In this document: piece after piece, positions 1-8,107 of the stretch
How positions within the stretch are numbered: position 1 is the stretch's first letter
Layout of the letters: each line of letters opens with the position of its first letter
Assembly: GCF_000507765.1 (NCBI RefSeq)
Contig: NZ_KI669401.1
Coordinates: 1,042,597 to 1,106,596, forward strand
Direction of reading: 5' to 3'
Length of the DNA: 64,000 nucleotides
Source: Streptococcus parasanguinis CC87K
GTDB lineage: Bacteria; Bacillota; Bacilli; Lactobacillales; Streptococcaceae
Translations under genes and position numbers: made by a program
Notes under the pieces: generated by a model
Seen by the model: the letters and a program-made list of their open reading frames with translations, nothing else
The model's database searches: none
What the model was told of the DNA's origin: nothing

Positions 1-1246
1 ATTTGGCATGGTGATCGTCAAAACGACTGATAATCAAGACCTTAATAGACTTCCGACGGCGCAATAACTGCGGCAAGAGACGTTCCCAGTGAGTGTAGAC
101 CGTGTAGATCATGTGCTTGATGATCTCTTCATTCAGATCATGCTTCATGGTCTTCATATAAGTGATGATATGCTCCTTCAAATCATCATAGAAGGCTGGG
201 AAGATGCTCATGAAATCTTCGTTGGTATTGGTCTTGGTATCAAATAAAAGAAACTCAGAGAATAATTCCTTCCGATCGAGATGAGACGTGTTATGGACAT
301 GCATCAACATCTCATCCAGATTTTCAATGTCTAAATCATAGGTATAGCATAGATCCTTGAACATATCTCTGATGAGCGTCGTTGATTCTTTGGCATAAGG
401 ATCTGTTTCTGCAGCTTCGATCAAGCTTTCTGGGCTGAAATAGAAATTCTCTTGAATGAAGATGATGAAGAATTGCTCCAGCACTTTTTCATTCAACTCG
501 ACACCCAACTGCAAGCTAAAGTAGCGCAACATCTCCTCGACATTGGTCACCCCTTGATACTGGTCCTTATACACATCATAGTTCGTTGGCATGTCGATGA
601 AGTAACCTTGCTTAATCCGTGATAAGTAGACTGTCAAGAGAACTTTATAAGACCTGAGTACAGAGAAGGTCAATGGATAGCCATAAAGCTTGAAGAAGAA
701 GGTGATCAAATCGGTCACCGCCTCTTCCTTAAATTCTGGGAAAGGCCACTCCATGTAGTAATAACGTTCCGCAAAATATTGGGCATAAAAGAAACGAACG
801 TCAATCTCATCTCCGACAAGGTTCAAGGGTTTCAAATCAATCTTTACATTGTATTTGGTTTGAAGCTTCTGATTAATCGTCCGAATCAAGCGGTAGAAAG
901 ATTGGTAACTCAAATCAAACTTTCTGCAAATATATTCATTGGAAACATCCTTGTTGAAAAAGAGATATTCAATCAAAGCAAACGCTTGTGATTCTTTAAA
1001 AAAGTGATGGTAAATCACCTCAAGCCCAACCGAATCCTCATAACTGATCTTGATCCCATTGGTAGATGATTCAATTAAAAAGTCATCAAATGTACTACGA
1101 AGATTAGACAAATCTTCTTTTAACGAACGTTCTGTACAATCCAAACGCTTGGCCAACTCTTTCAAGTGGAACCATCTTTTTTCCTTGATCAAGATTTCTA
1201 GCAATTGGAGTTGACGTCTTTGTTTTTTGGATAAGAGCAGTCTCAT
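1..1246 (-). CDS. Mga/RofA-family transcriptional regulator (3' end outside window)
   Basis: The minus-strand frame is open from the ATG at 1246 to the window edge, giving 415 codons of a protein whose family is usually about 490-500 residues; the C-terminus is missing. Residues 1-70 carry an N-terminal helix-turn-helix with RWFHLKELAKRLDCTERSLK, the Mga HTH style. A second winged-helix region and a long PRD-like middle follow. Family members (Mga, RofA, MgrA) are stand-alone regulators of surface and adhesion genes that respond to sugar status through PRD domains. The start is preceded by AGGTAGGG. Which member this is cannot be told from the sequence alone, and the target genes are not visible here. 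Confidence 0.8.
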   Translation of the reverse strand, partial: MRLLLSKKQRRQLQLLEILIKEKRWFHLKELAKRLDCTERSLKEDLSNLRSTFDDFLIESSTNGIKISYEDSVGLEVIYHHFFKESQAFALIEYLFFNKDVSNEYICRKFDLSYQSFYRLIRTINQKLQTKYNVKIDLKPLNLVGDEIDVRFFYAQYFAERYYYMEWPFPEFKEEAVTDLITFFFKLYGYPLTFSVLRSYKVLLTVYLSRIKQGYFIDMPTNYDVYKDQYQGVTNVEEMLRYFSLQLGVELNEKVLEQFFIIFIQENFYFSPESLIEAAETDPYAKESTTLIRDMFKDLCYTYDLDIENLDEMLMHVHNTSHLDRKELFSEFLLFDTKTNTNEDFMSIFPAFYDDLKEHIITYMKTMKHDLNEEIIKHMIYTVYTHWERLLPQLLRRRKSIKVLIISRFDDHHAK

Positions 1247-1288
1247 CTTTCCCTACCTAATTTCATATTTTCTTTCAAAATCACTTAT

Positions 1289-1317
1289 ATTTTAACACAT
1301 TTCATAGCACTTGTTGA
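1289..1317 (-). promoter_or_regulatory. Predicted sigma-A promoter of the Mga-like regulator
   Basis: On the minus strand TCAACA (1312-1317) is separated by 17 nt from TAAAAT (1289-1294). The leader to the ATG is about 37 nt. Confidence 0.45.
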
Positions 1318-1345
1318 CTTTTTTCCAGCATTTTTCAAAAAAATG

Positions 1346-1386
1346 TACAAAAAAGACTCCAAGGCCCATATAGGCGCTAGAGTCTA
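1346..1386 (-). terminator. Rho-independent terminator after the AI-2E-family permease gene
   Basis: On the minus strand the sequence pairs AGACTC with GAGTCT around an inner TAGCGCC/GGGCCTT region and is followed by six T. It overlaps the stop codon of the upstream gene. Confidence 0.75.
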
Positions 1387-2511
1387 AGATTTATTAATGA
1401 TGCCAAATTCTTCTTTTTTCTTCTGTTCCTTAGCAGCACGATGGTTATCATAAAGATTCACCAAGAATTTTACAATTTCTTTTCCAATCGAATAAACTGG
1501 AATTGCGACGACCATCCCGATAATGCCATAGATATTACTTGAGAGCAATAAGAGAACCATAATGGTAATCGGGTGAACCTTCATCACGCCTCCAACGATA
1601 CGCGGATAAAGAATATTCCCATCGATCTGCTGGATAATCAACATGTAAATGACTGCTTTGATCATCATATCCACATCTGTAAAGGCATAGGTGATAATCA
1701 TCGGAATCAAACCAATGGTTGGTCCTACATATGGAATGAGGTTGGCCAATCCAGAAAAGATGGCAAAGACCAAAGCGTACTTCAATCCAATAAAACTATA
1801 GCCAATGTAGGCTAGGGTTCCAATGATCAAAGCATCGATCGAAATACCACTAATATAGCGAGAGACCGTTTCATTCAAACTAACCAAGAGGCTTGAAATG
1901 TGGAGTTTGTCATTGCGTAAAATGGTCCGTTCTAACATCGGCAACAACTTCTTGCCATCAATCAAGAAATAAACCAAGAAGACAGGGGTCATGATTAAGA
2001 TAAAGACCGTATTGACAACGGTGTTAACCACACTTCCTAAACTGTTGGTCACACTATTCAAGAGATTTTGTAGGATATCCATATAAGAGAGATTCAACTG
2101 CTGAATCGTCGACTGGATATTTACATTCTGGAACAAAGGATTGGTTGAGAGTTTTCGAACCAAACTTTGGACTTCCCAGTAGAGCCCTTGAGTCGAATTG
2201 ATCAAGCTGGTTAACTGATTGATCAAGATGGGGAGCAGATAAAAGATCCCTAAGCCAATGATCCCAAACAAGAGTACTAGGGTGATCAAAATGCCAAACA
2301 CACGCTTGATTTTTAAGTGTTTTTCCAACAATTCAACAATCGGATTGGTAATGTAATATAAAAAACCTGCAATTAAAAATGGTAAGAGGATGGTATTCAG
2401 AACAGAGACAAATGGAGAAATTAAAGTCCCCATTGATTTCCAAATATAGAAAATCACCGTCAATAATAAAATTTCACATGTCCAGAATAACAATTTACTA
2501 TTTCGAAACAT
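1384..2511 (-). CDS. AI-2E family transporter (UPF0118 membrane protein)
   Basis: This 375-residue polytopic membrane protein has two N-terminal helices (about residues 8-52), a pair near 70-95, a long soluble stretch, and several C-terminal helices (about 150-180 and 225-345). The pattern fits the PF01594 family (TqsA, YdgG, YtvI types). Motifs seen include IPYVGPTIGLIPM near residues 260-275 and a lysine-rich C-terminal tail. Family members have been linked to autoinducer-2 export or Na+/H+ exchange, so the substrate is not settled. SD AGGAGG lies just upstream of the ATG. The gene stands alone, with its own promoter and terminator. Confidence 0.85.
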   Translation of the reverse strand: MFRNSKLLFWTCEILLLTVIFYIWKSMGTLISPFVSVLNTILLPFLIAGFLYYITNPIVELLEKHLKIKRVFGILITLVLLFGIIGLGIFYLLPILINQLTSLINSTQGLYWEVQSLVRKLSTNPLFQNVNIQSTIQQLNLSYMDILQNLLNSVTNSLGSVVNTVVNTVFILIMTPVFLVYFLIDGKKLLPMLERTILRNDKLHISSLLVSLNETVSRYISGISIDALIIGTLAYIGYSFIGLKYALVFAIFSGLANLIPYVGPTIGLIPMIITYAFTDVDMMIKAVIYMLIIQQIDGNILYPRIVGGVMKVHPITIMVLLLLSSNIYGIIGMVVAIPVYSIGKEIVKFLVNLYDNHRAAKEQKKKEEFGIINKS

Positions 2512-2526
2512 TCCTTACCTCCTGTT

Positions 2527-2560
2527 TTCTATTCTACCATATTTTATGATAGAATAGAGG
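2527..2560. promoter_or_regulatory. Face-to-face overlapping divergent promoters
   Basis: An imperfect palindrome carries TAGAAT on the minus strand (2531-2536, preceded by TGG) for the permease and TAGAAT on the plus strand (2550-2555, preceded by TGA) for the ABC ATPase. Each is an extended -10. They are so close that the -35 region of one overlaps the -10 of the other. Confidence 0.55.
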
Positions 2561-2585
2561 GGATTTTAATCAAAAGGATGAAGTT

Positions 2586-3377
2586 ATGAATAATTTGATT
2601 GAACTACAAGACGTCAATTTGATCCGCAATGGAAAAGCCCTTTTAAAAGAGGTTAACTGGCAGGTGAAAGAAAATGAATGCTGGGCGATTTTAGGCCTCA
2701 ATGGAGCAGGAAAATCAACCCTCCTCAAACTGTTGATGTCAGAATACTGGGCTAGCTCCGGTCAGATAACCGTCCTTGGGACTCGTTTTGGAGAAGGGGG
2801 AATTCCTGAATTACGGAAGCGTATTGGAATCGTTAGCTCCTTTATTTCAGAAAGATTACCAGAGCATCTCCTAACCGAGCAAATTGTCCTCACTGGTCAA
2901 TACAAGAGTAGTATTTTATATGCTGCATACGGGGAGGAGGAACTGAACTGGGCACGGGATATGCTGACTTCGATTGGAGCTAGCTCTTTGATCGGTCGCA
3001 AATACCGGGAGCTCTCCCAGGGAGAAAAGCAGACCGTCCTCATTGCACGAAGCCTCATGGACCAGCCAGATCTGATCATTTTTGACGAAGCTTCAAGTGG
3101 ATTGGATCTCTTTGCCAGAGAAAAGCTCCTCCGTCAGATCCATCATATCAAACAACTGGATCACGCGCCAACCATGATCTACGTCACCCACCATGCAGAA
3201 GAAATTACAAAAGATATGACCCATGTGCTCCTGCTCAAACATGGTCAAGTGGTCGAAGAAGGGCCAAAGGAAAACATCCTAACTCCTCATGTACTTAGCC
3301 AGTTTTACGAAGCACCAGTATCCCTTATTGATCTGGGTGACGAGCGACTCTTTGTCAAACCAGAAATCGCACACTGA
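2586..3377 (+). CDS. ABC transporter ATP-binding protein, YlmA type
   Basis: This 263-residue ATPase has Walker A GLNGAGKST (about residues 38-46), a signature region ELSQGEKQ, Walker B LIIFDEASSGLD, and the switch histidine in VTHHAEE. It resembles B. subtilis YlmA and ModF-like lone ATPases. No permease or binding protein lies next to it, so the partner and substrate are unknown. The start is supported by AAAGGATG upstream. Transcription probably comes from the extended -10 at 2550-2555. The gene ends directly before an intergenic repeat that carries terminator-like hairpins. Confidence 0.85.
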   Translation: MNNLIELQDVNLIRNGKALLKEVNWQVKENECWAILGLNGAGKSTLLKLLMSEYWASSGQITVLGTRFGEGGIPELRKRIGIVSSFISERLPEHLLTEQIVLTGQYKSSILYAAYGEEELNWARDMLTSIGASSLIGRKYRELSQGEKQTVLIARSLMDQPDLIIFDEASSGLDLFAREKLLRQIHHIKQLDHAPTMIYVTHHAEEITKDMTHVLLLKHGQVVEEGPKENILTPHVLSQFYEAPVSLIDLGDERLFVKPEIAH

Positions 3378-3395
3378 AAAGAAAATGAATAAAGC

Positions 3396-3578
3396 AAAAA
3401 GAGAGTGGGACAGAAATCGGTAATTCGTTAGAATTCGATTTCGTCGTCCACCTCCGCACAGTTGAGTAGGGCTGTAAAAGCTGATGAAATCAGCGTAGTA
3501 GAGTCCACTCAACCACTGCGTCTTGCTCGACAATCCAAAAATAATTGAGAGGCTAGGACTTTTGTCCCAGCCTCTTTT
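3396..3578 (-). repeat. Intergenic repeat, copy 1 (inverted relative to copies 2 and 3)
   Basis: This element of about 180 bp is present three times in the window (see also 50080-50264 and 58889-60510). Its ends are GAGGCTGGGACAAAA-type and TTTCTGTCCCACTCTC-type sequences that are partly complementary to each other. The end nearest the antiporter gene forms an 11-bp hairpin (GAGGCTGGGAC / GTCCTAGCCTC, loop AAAA) that can terminate minus-strand transcripts. Inside are a GCTGAT-TTC-ATCAGC hairpin and a longer GTTGAGT...ACTCAAC pairing, which suggests a folded RNA or MITE-like unit. No ORF of note is inside. Confidence 0.85.
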
Positions 3579-3588
3579 ACTCTTATTC

Positions 3589-5643
3589 TCAACGATTCCG
3601 TGCATACTCGATCATATCATATGGAAGCGTATTGGCACTTTCTCTTAGGGAATAACTTTCTAATTCATTGACATTTTGGCGCATACGGCGCGCTTGCTTG
3701 GCGGTAATCAGGTGTTGCGCTTCATATTCAAAAATAATCTTACGCTCCAAATAATAGCCTCTCAACATTTCATCGATATTATTTGGTTTCACGCGATTAA
3801 TAACCCGCTCCACAAAGGCCCCACTGGTAATAATAGCTGTCTCTCTCAGACGAGATTCTTGTAGGAAAGAGATCAAACTGCTCCGATAAATCCCCTTGAG
3901 GTCTTCCAAACTTTCGATGATGATTTCCGTATTGGCCAGATAAAGGGCCGCAATCTGGTCATAATCAATGGCCTCTAACTTACTGTCTTCTCGGGTCCAC
4001 CAGTTTCGCAAGCCAGACCCAAAGGTTAAGATCTCATGAACTAATAAACGCAAGAGACGGAAAGACACCAAGAGGTAATAGGTTAAACGAGACGAAAGAT
4101 TGCGATTGACACGTTGCTCCATATTGCGAAGATAGCGTTGGTAGACGCGGTAGCCCCGCTCTCGAATCTTTCCTTCTTCATAAGCCTGTTCCAAGCCATC
4201 ACTTTCAATACTCAAAATCAGGAGCTTCAACTGTTCCCAGTCCCTTTGAATGAGCCTGTTTTCTTGGCCTAGAATCAAGTTTTCTATGCGACCATGGTAG
4301 TTATCAATCGCCGCATACAAGGGACCCTTGTGCTTGCTATTCTTTAGGTCTGCTTCTAATTCCATGACGACATCATTTAAAATCGCGATCTGCATCAGGT
4401 AGTCATTGGTTTCTTCCTTGTCTTCTGATAATTTTGGAAGTACCACTAAGCCAGCAATAAAGCTGACAAGGGTAACTCCTGCCACTAAAAAGAGTAGGAC
4501 GGGGTATTCTTTTTCGATTTTGGTTGGAATCAAAAGAATCGTCGCAATCGAAACCGTTCCCTTCACACCCGAAAAGGTCAGCAATAAGGCATCTTTCAGA
4601 TAATTTCTCAATGATTTTTTTAGTCGAACCGTTCGGAACCAATAAAAAAGGTAAACCATGACAAAACGAATCAAAAAGAGCAAGGCTGTCAACAGAAAGA
4701 CAGAAACAACTAAAAGAAGATTGTTGTAAATGGGACTACTTAAGATGGGCTTGGCGATCATTTCTAGTTCCATTCCCAAAATCACAAAGACCGACCCATT
4801 TAAGATAAAGTTGACCGTATTCCAGACAGTATGACTCACAGTATCCACCCGGGCTTCAAGAAGGGTAATGTGCTTAAAGCGACTGGCTTTTAGGATCCCT
4901 GACACGACCACAGCGATGATACCAGACACATGGAGTTCTTCCGCTAAGAAAAAAGTCAATAACGGGAGACTCAATTCTAATAACAATTCACTGGCAATAT
5001 CACTAGCGCGAACACTCAAGAGTAAGGTTTGCAGCCACCGGTTCACAAAAGCCGTCAAGATCCCCACCGCAAATCCTCCAATGATGGAGATTCCTAAGGA
5101 AACCCCTGCCTCTCCAAGGGAGAAACTTCCGGTCGCAAGGGCTGCCAAGGCCACTCGAAAGGCAACTAGACCTGAGGCATCATTTAGTAATCCTTCGCCT
5201 TTTAAGATATTCGAAACCCGCTTTGGAAAGCTAAAGCGCTCAGACAGAGAAGCAAAGGCTACTAAGTCGGTAGGCCCAAGAGCTGCCCCAACTGCCATAC
5301 AGGCTGCTAAAGGAAGACTCAGCCACAAGGAGTGGGCTGCCCAGCCCAAACTAATGGTGGAGATAAAAATCACTGGGAAAATCAAATAGAGGATGACCCG
5401 CCAGTGCTTTAAGACGGAAGTAATATCTGCTTCTTCTGCTTCTCGAAATAAGAGAGGGCCAATGACCAAGGCCAGAAAAAGCTCAGTATCCAGATGAAAA
5501 TTTTCTTCTGGCACAAAGAGAGCCCAACCAATCCCTAGTAAAATTTGAATCAAGGGCAGAGGAAGGCTCGGCACAAGTTTATTCGTGGCATTTGAGACGA
5601 TCAAAATCATCGAAAAGATCACTGCATAAAGGAGTAGTTCCAT
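3589..5643 (-). CDS. CPA1-family Na+/H+ antiporter
   Basis: This 684-residue protein has about 12 membrane helices in residues 1-410 and a long cytoplasmic C-terminal domain. The sequence shows GPTD at 123-126 and EGLLND at 150-155, the acidic/Asn-Asp ion-binding region expected for NhaP/YjcE-type CPA1 exchangers (TIGR00831-like). Such proteins exchange cytoplasmic Na+ or K+ for protons in pH and salt homeostasis. The charged C-terminal part (about 420-684) looks helical and may be regulatory. It lies 12 nt downstream of a small coiled-coil ORF and the mnmM-type gene, so co-transcription is likely. Repeat copy 1 lies at its 3' end. Confidence 0.9.
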   Translation of the reverse strand: MELLLYAVIFSMILIVSNATNKLVPSLPLPLIQILLGIGWALFVPEENFHLDTELFLALVIGPLLFREAEEADITSVLKHWRVILYLIFPVIFISTISLGWAAHSLWLSLPLAACMAVGAALGPTDLVAFASLSERFSFPKRVSNILKGEGLLNDASGLVAFRVALAALATGSFSLGEAGVSLGISIIGGFAVGILTAFVNRWLQTLLLSVRASDIASELLLELSLPLLTFFLAEELHVSGIIAVVVSGILKASRFKHITLLEARVDTVSHTVWNTVNFILNGSVFVILGMELEMIAKPILSSPIYNNLLLVVSVFLLTALLFLIRFVMVYLFYWFRTVRLKKSLRNYLKDALLLTFSGVKGTVSIATILLIPTKIEKEYPVLLFLVAGVTLVSFIAGLVVLPKLSEDKEETNDYLMQIAILNDVVMELEADLKNSKHKGPLYAAIDNYHGRIENLILGQENRLIQRDWEQLKLLILSIESDGLEQAYEEGKIRERGYRVYQRYLRNMEQRVNRNLSSRLTYYLLVSFRLLRLLVHEILTFGSGLRNWWTREDSKLEAIDYDQIAALYLANTEIIIESLEDLKGIYRSSLISFLQESRLRETAIITSGAFVERVINRVKPNNIDEMLRGYYLERKIIFEYEAQHLITAKQARRMRQNVNELESYSLRESANTLPYDMIEYARNR

Positions 5644-5655
5644 ATCACTCCCTCC

Positions 5656-5910
5656 TTAGCGTTCTTGGCAACAGGTCTCAAATTGCTGTTTTAACTCCGC
5701 AATCTTTTGGTCTGTCTTGGTAACATCCTTGTGCTCAATCTTCTTTTGGCACCGTTCCATCTCAAGCGAAACCAATTTCTTTTTTATTTTGAGCATCTTT
5801 TTGGTCATATGAGCTTCATCATAAAAACCTATTGCACGCTCGTGGATGGTTGATTCGACAAAATGATGTCTCAATCCTTCGATTTTATTCTTTAAATATT
5901 CTTTATCCAT
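5656..5910 (-). CDS. Small conserved-looking helical protein of unknown function
   Basis: This 84-residue protein is highly charged, with many Lys and Glu (KKMLKIKKKLVSLEMERCQKK) and no membrane segment or signal, so it is probably soluble and largely alpha-helical or coiled-coil. Its start overlaps the end of the upstream methyltransferase by 8 nt, so it is translated from the same operon. Two cysteines (ETCCQER) sit near the C-terminus. I do not recognise the family. It could be a small partner of the methyltransferase or antiporter, but nothing in the sequence shows this. Confidence 0.65.
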   Translation of the reverse strand: MDKEYLKNKIEGLRHHFVESTIHERAIGFYDEAHMTKKMLKIKKKLVSLEMERCQKKIEHKDVTKTDQKIAELKQQFETCCQER

Positions 5911-6460
5911 GACGGTAGCTTTCTAATTTTTCGATCATGACCAAAAACGGTGGCTGATTCACTTGATTCAGTGTCCGGTAGATGGTCGCTGTATAGTCTT
6001 TTTGAGGAAGCTGACTAACAAAATCCAGCACCGCATCACGCTCGATGTCTCCTCCTTCATGACCATAATAGATCATAATAGCCATTCGCCCACCTTTTTC
6101 TAGGCGAGCACAGATTTTTTCCATCGCTTCAATCGTGGTAGCTGGAAGAGTAATGACCGATTTATCTGCAGACGGCAGATACCCCAGATTAAAAATAGCT
6201 GCTTTAAGGGTCTCCACATATTGGTCCACATGCTGGTGGCCATCCAAAATCAACCGGACATGTTGAAGTCCCAACTTTTCCAATCTTTCTTGAGTATTTA
6301 CAAGTGCCTGCTCTTGAATATCAAAGGCATAGACCTGGCCTGCAAGTTGGGCTAAAAAGGCCGTATCATGTCCATTTCCCATGGTCGCATCCACCACCAC
6401 ATCTTCTTTGGTGATGACTTCTGCTAAAAATTGATGGGCCATTTCAAGTGGTCGAAGCAT
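5903..6460 (-). CDS. mnmM: Class I SAM methyltransferase of the YtqB/MnmM type (tRNA mnm5s2U34)
   Basis: At 185 residues it has the SAM-binding motif VVDATMGNGHDT (22-33), the acidic residue in YAFDIQE (about 44-50), the NLGYLP motif (91-96) and YYGHEGG (131-137), all typical of B. subtilis YtqB. In B. subtilis this enzyme (MnmM) methylates nm5s2U to mnm5s2U at the tRNA wobble position. Its start overlaps the upstream radical-SAM gene by 17 nt. Pairing with that gene fits a shared role in U34 modification. The gene symbol is transferred from the B. subtilis orthologue. Confidence 0.85.
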   Translation of the reverse strand: MLRPLEMAHQFLAEVITKEDVVVDATMGNGHDTAFLAQLAGQVYAFDIQEQALVNTQERLEKLGLQHVRLILDGHQHVDQYVETLKAAIFNLGYLPSADKSVITLPATTIEAMEKICARLEKGGRMAIMIYYGHEGGDIERDAVLDFVSQLPQKDYTATIYRTLNQVNQPPFLVMIEKLESYRHG

Positions 6461-7394
6461 CAGCAGTCTCCTTTTCTTCTAGCTTACATCCTTGGGTACT
6501 TCCACGCCGACGCATTTCAGTTTCAATGGCGTTTAGGACTTCCCATTTGTTGAGGCTCCACATAGGGCCAATCAACATATCCCGTGGCGCGTCCCCTGTA
6601 ATCCGGTGGATGACAATGTGTTTGGGGATGATCTCCAACTGGTCACAGATGACCTTGACATACTCCTCCTGGCTCATGAGTTGAAGTCGTCCTTCATGAT
6701 AGTCCCGTTGCATCCGTGTATTGGTCATCAAATGCAAGAGGTGTAACTTGATGCCATCAATTTCATTATCGGTCACACAACGGCGAACATTTTCCACCAT
6801 CATCTCATGCGTCTCCCCAGGAAGGCCATTGATCAAATGGGATACGATCTCTGCCTTGGGCACCTGTTTGCGAATACGCTTGACTGTTTCAACATAGAGA
6901 TCATAACTATGGGCCCGATTGATCAATTCAGAAGTCGCTTCATAAGTCGTCTGAAGCCCCAACTCGATCGTCACATGCATGCGCTCTGTCAGCTCTGCTA
7001 GGTAGGCCAAGGTCTCATCTGGTAAACAGTCCGGACGCGTACCAATGTTGATTCCTACCACTCCTGGTTCATTGATGGCCTGTTCATACCGCTCTCGAAT
7101 GACTTCCACTTTATCGTGGGTATTGGTGAAATTTTGAAAATAGACCAGGTACTTCTTCACATCTGGCCATTTCCGATGCATAAAATCAATCTCTTTGTAA
7201 AACTGTTCTCGAATCGGAGCTTCTGGGGCCACAATGGCATCTCCTGAACCCGAGACCGTACAAAAAGTACAGCCACCGTGGGCGACTGTTCCGTCTCGAT
7301 TGGGACAATCAAAGCCTGCATCAATAGGGACTTTAAAGGTCTTTTCTCCAAATAAGGTTCGATAATAATCATTCAAGGTATTGTAGGATTTCAT
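6444..7394 (-). CDS. Radical SAM protein of the TIGR01212/YtqA (MnmL) type
   Basis: This protein is 316 residues from the chosen ATG. It shows an Elp3-like iron-sulfur motif: Cys30, Cys42 and Cys45 within DAGFDCPNRDGTVAHGGCTF and the next residue. GINIGTRPDCLP and the SHLINGLPGET region follow, as in TIGR01212 proteins. B. subtilis YtqA has been placed in wobble-uridine modification together with YtqB, which matches this overlapping pair. The reading frame runs upstream to 7442, but that start is a TTG inside a terminator. An extended -10 (TGC-TATAAT) lies 7 nt before the ATG at 7394, so the shorter start is preferred and the mRNA may be leaderless. Confidence 0.8.
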   Translation of the reverse strand: MKSYNTLNDYYRTLFGEKTFKVPIDAGFDCPNRDGTVAHGGCTFCTVSGSGDAIVAPEAPIREQFYKEIDFMHRKWPDVKKYLVYFQNFTNTHDKVEVIRERYEQAINEPGVVGINIGTRPDCLPDETLAYLAELTERMHVTIELGLQTTYEATSELINRAHSYDLYVETVKRIRKQVPKAEIVSHLINGLPGETHEMMVENVRRCVTDNEIDGIKLHLLHLMTNTRMQRDYHEGRLQLMSQEEYVKVICDQLEIIPKHIVIHRITGDAPRDMLIGPMWSLNKWEVLNAIETEMRRRGSTQGCKLEEKETADASTT

Positions 7395-7401
7395 ACCCTT
7401 C

Positions 7402-7446
7402 ATTATAGCAAAAAAAGAGTCGAACTCAAAACGCGAGTTCAACTCC
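7402..7446 (-). terminator. Terminator of the ribU-PAP2 unit, followed at once by the -10 box of the radical-SAM gene
   Basis: An 11-bp stem (GAGTTGAACTC / GAGTTCGACTC, one wobble pair) has a GCGTTTT loop and is followed by seven T. The T tract runs directly into TGC-TATAAT (7402-7410), the likely promoter of the next gene. Confidence 0.8.
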
Positions 7447-7456
7447 TATTTGTTAG

Positions 7457-8107
7457 TTATTTTTGCTTGCCTGTAAAGCGCCATTGAAACCGCAAGCGAT
7501 CATACAAGGGATACTCAAACTGTAAGACAGCAAGACCCAAAATCATACTGCCAAGAACGTCTGATGGATAGTGGACCCCGACATAGACGCGGGAAACCAC
7601 AATGGTCACGATTCCCAGAACCAGCAAGCCTTGAAGGCAATAGCGGGCTGTTTTATGTTTTACATGTTGGCTGATGATGATGATCAAACTTCCCAAAACA
7701 AGGGTAGACGCCAGTGAATGACCACTCGGGAAAGAAAAGCCTTTTTCCTCTACTAGATGAAGAATACTTGGTCTCGGTCTCTGGTAGATATTCTTTAGAA
7801 GAAGAACCAAAAGACCAGTCAATACCAGATTGCTCCCAAGGAAGAGGGCCTCACTGTACCACTTCTTATAGGCAAAAACCGCTAGCAGAAGCCCCACCCA
7901 GATGACAATGATCTTGGTATCCATGACATGGGTCACCTTGGTAAAGAAGGCCGTCAGTGTTGCAGGCAGATCGCCTCGAATAGCAGATTGAATCGTGCTA
8001 TCAAAGCCTGTTAATTGTTGCGGGTAAAAGCGAATCACATACCCAAGAATGACAAAAATGAGAAGGGCGAAGCTTGCCTTCGCCCAATGTTGTTGTTTAT
8101 TTTTCAT
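7457..8107 (-). CDS. PAP2-family membrane phosphatase
   Basis: This 216-residue protein has about six membrane helices and the three PAP2 motifs: KNIYQRPRP, FPSGHS, and SRVYVGVHYPSD with the catalytic His. Family members dephosphorylate lipid phosphates or undecaprenyl pyrophosphate, with the active site on the outer face of the membrane. It overlaps the ribU stop by 11 nt and has no clear SD of its own, so it is translationally coupled to ribU and should share the FMN riboswitch. This makes an extracellular FMN phosphatase role worth considering, although a general lipid phosphatase is the default reading. Confidence 0.85.
   Translation of the reverse strand: MKNKQQHWAKASFALLIFVILGYVIRFYPQQLTGFDSTIQSAIRGDLPATLTAFFTKVTHVMDTKIIVIWVGLLLAVFAYKKWYSEALFLGSNLVLTGLLVLLLKNIYQRPRPSILHLVEEKGFSFPSGHSLASTLVLGSLIIIISQHVKHKTARYCLQGLLVLGIVTIVVSRVYVGVHYPSDVLGSMILGLAVLQFEYPLYDRLRFQWRFTGKQK

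Noticed and set aside
4868..5389. Plus-strand ORF of 173 aa opposite the antiporter gene
   Set aside because: It is an antisense shadow with Ala/Thr/Lys-rich composition and no start signal.
7395..7442. Longer start of the radical SAM protein
   Set aside because: The TTG at 7442 lies in the terminator hairpin of the previous gene and upstream of the predicted promoter.
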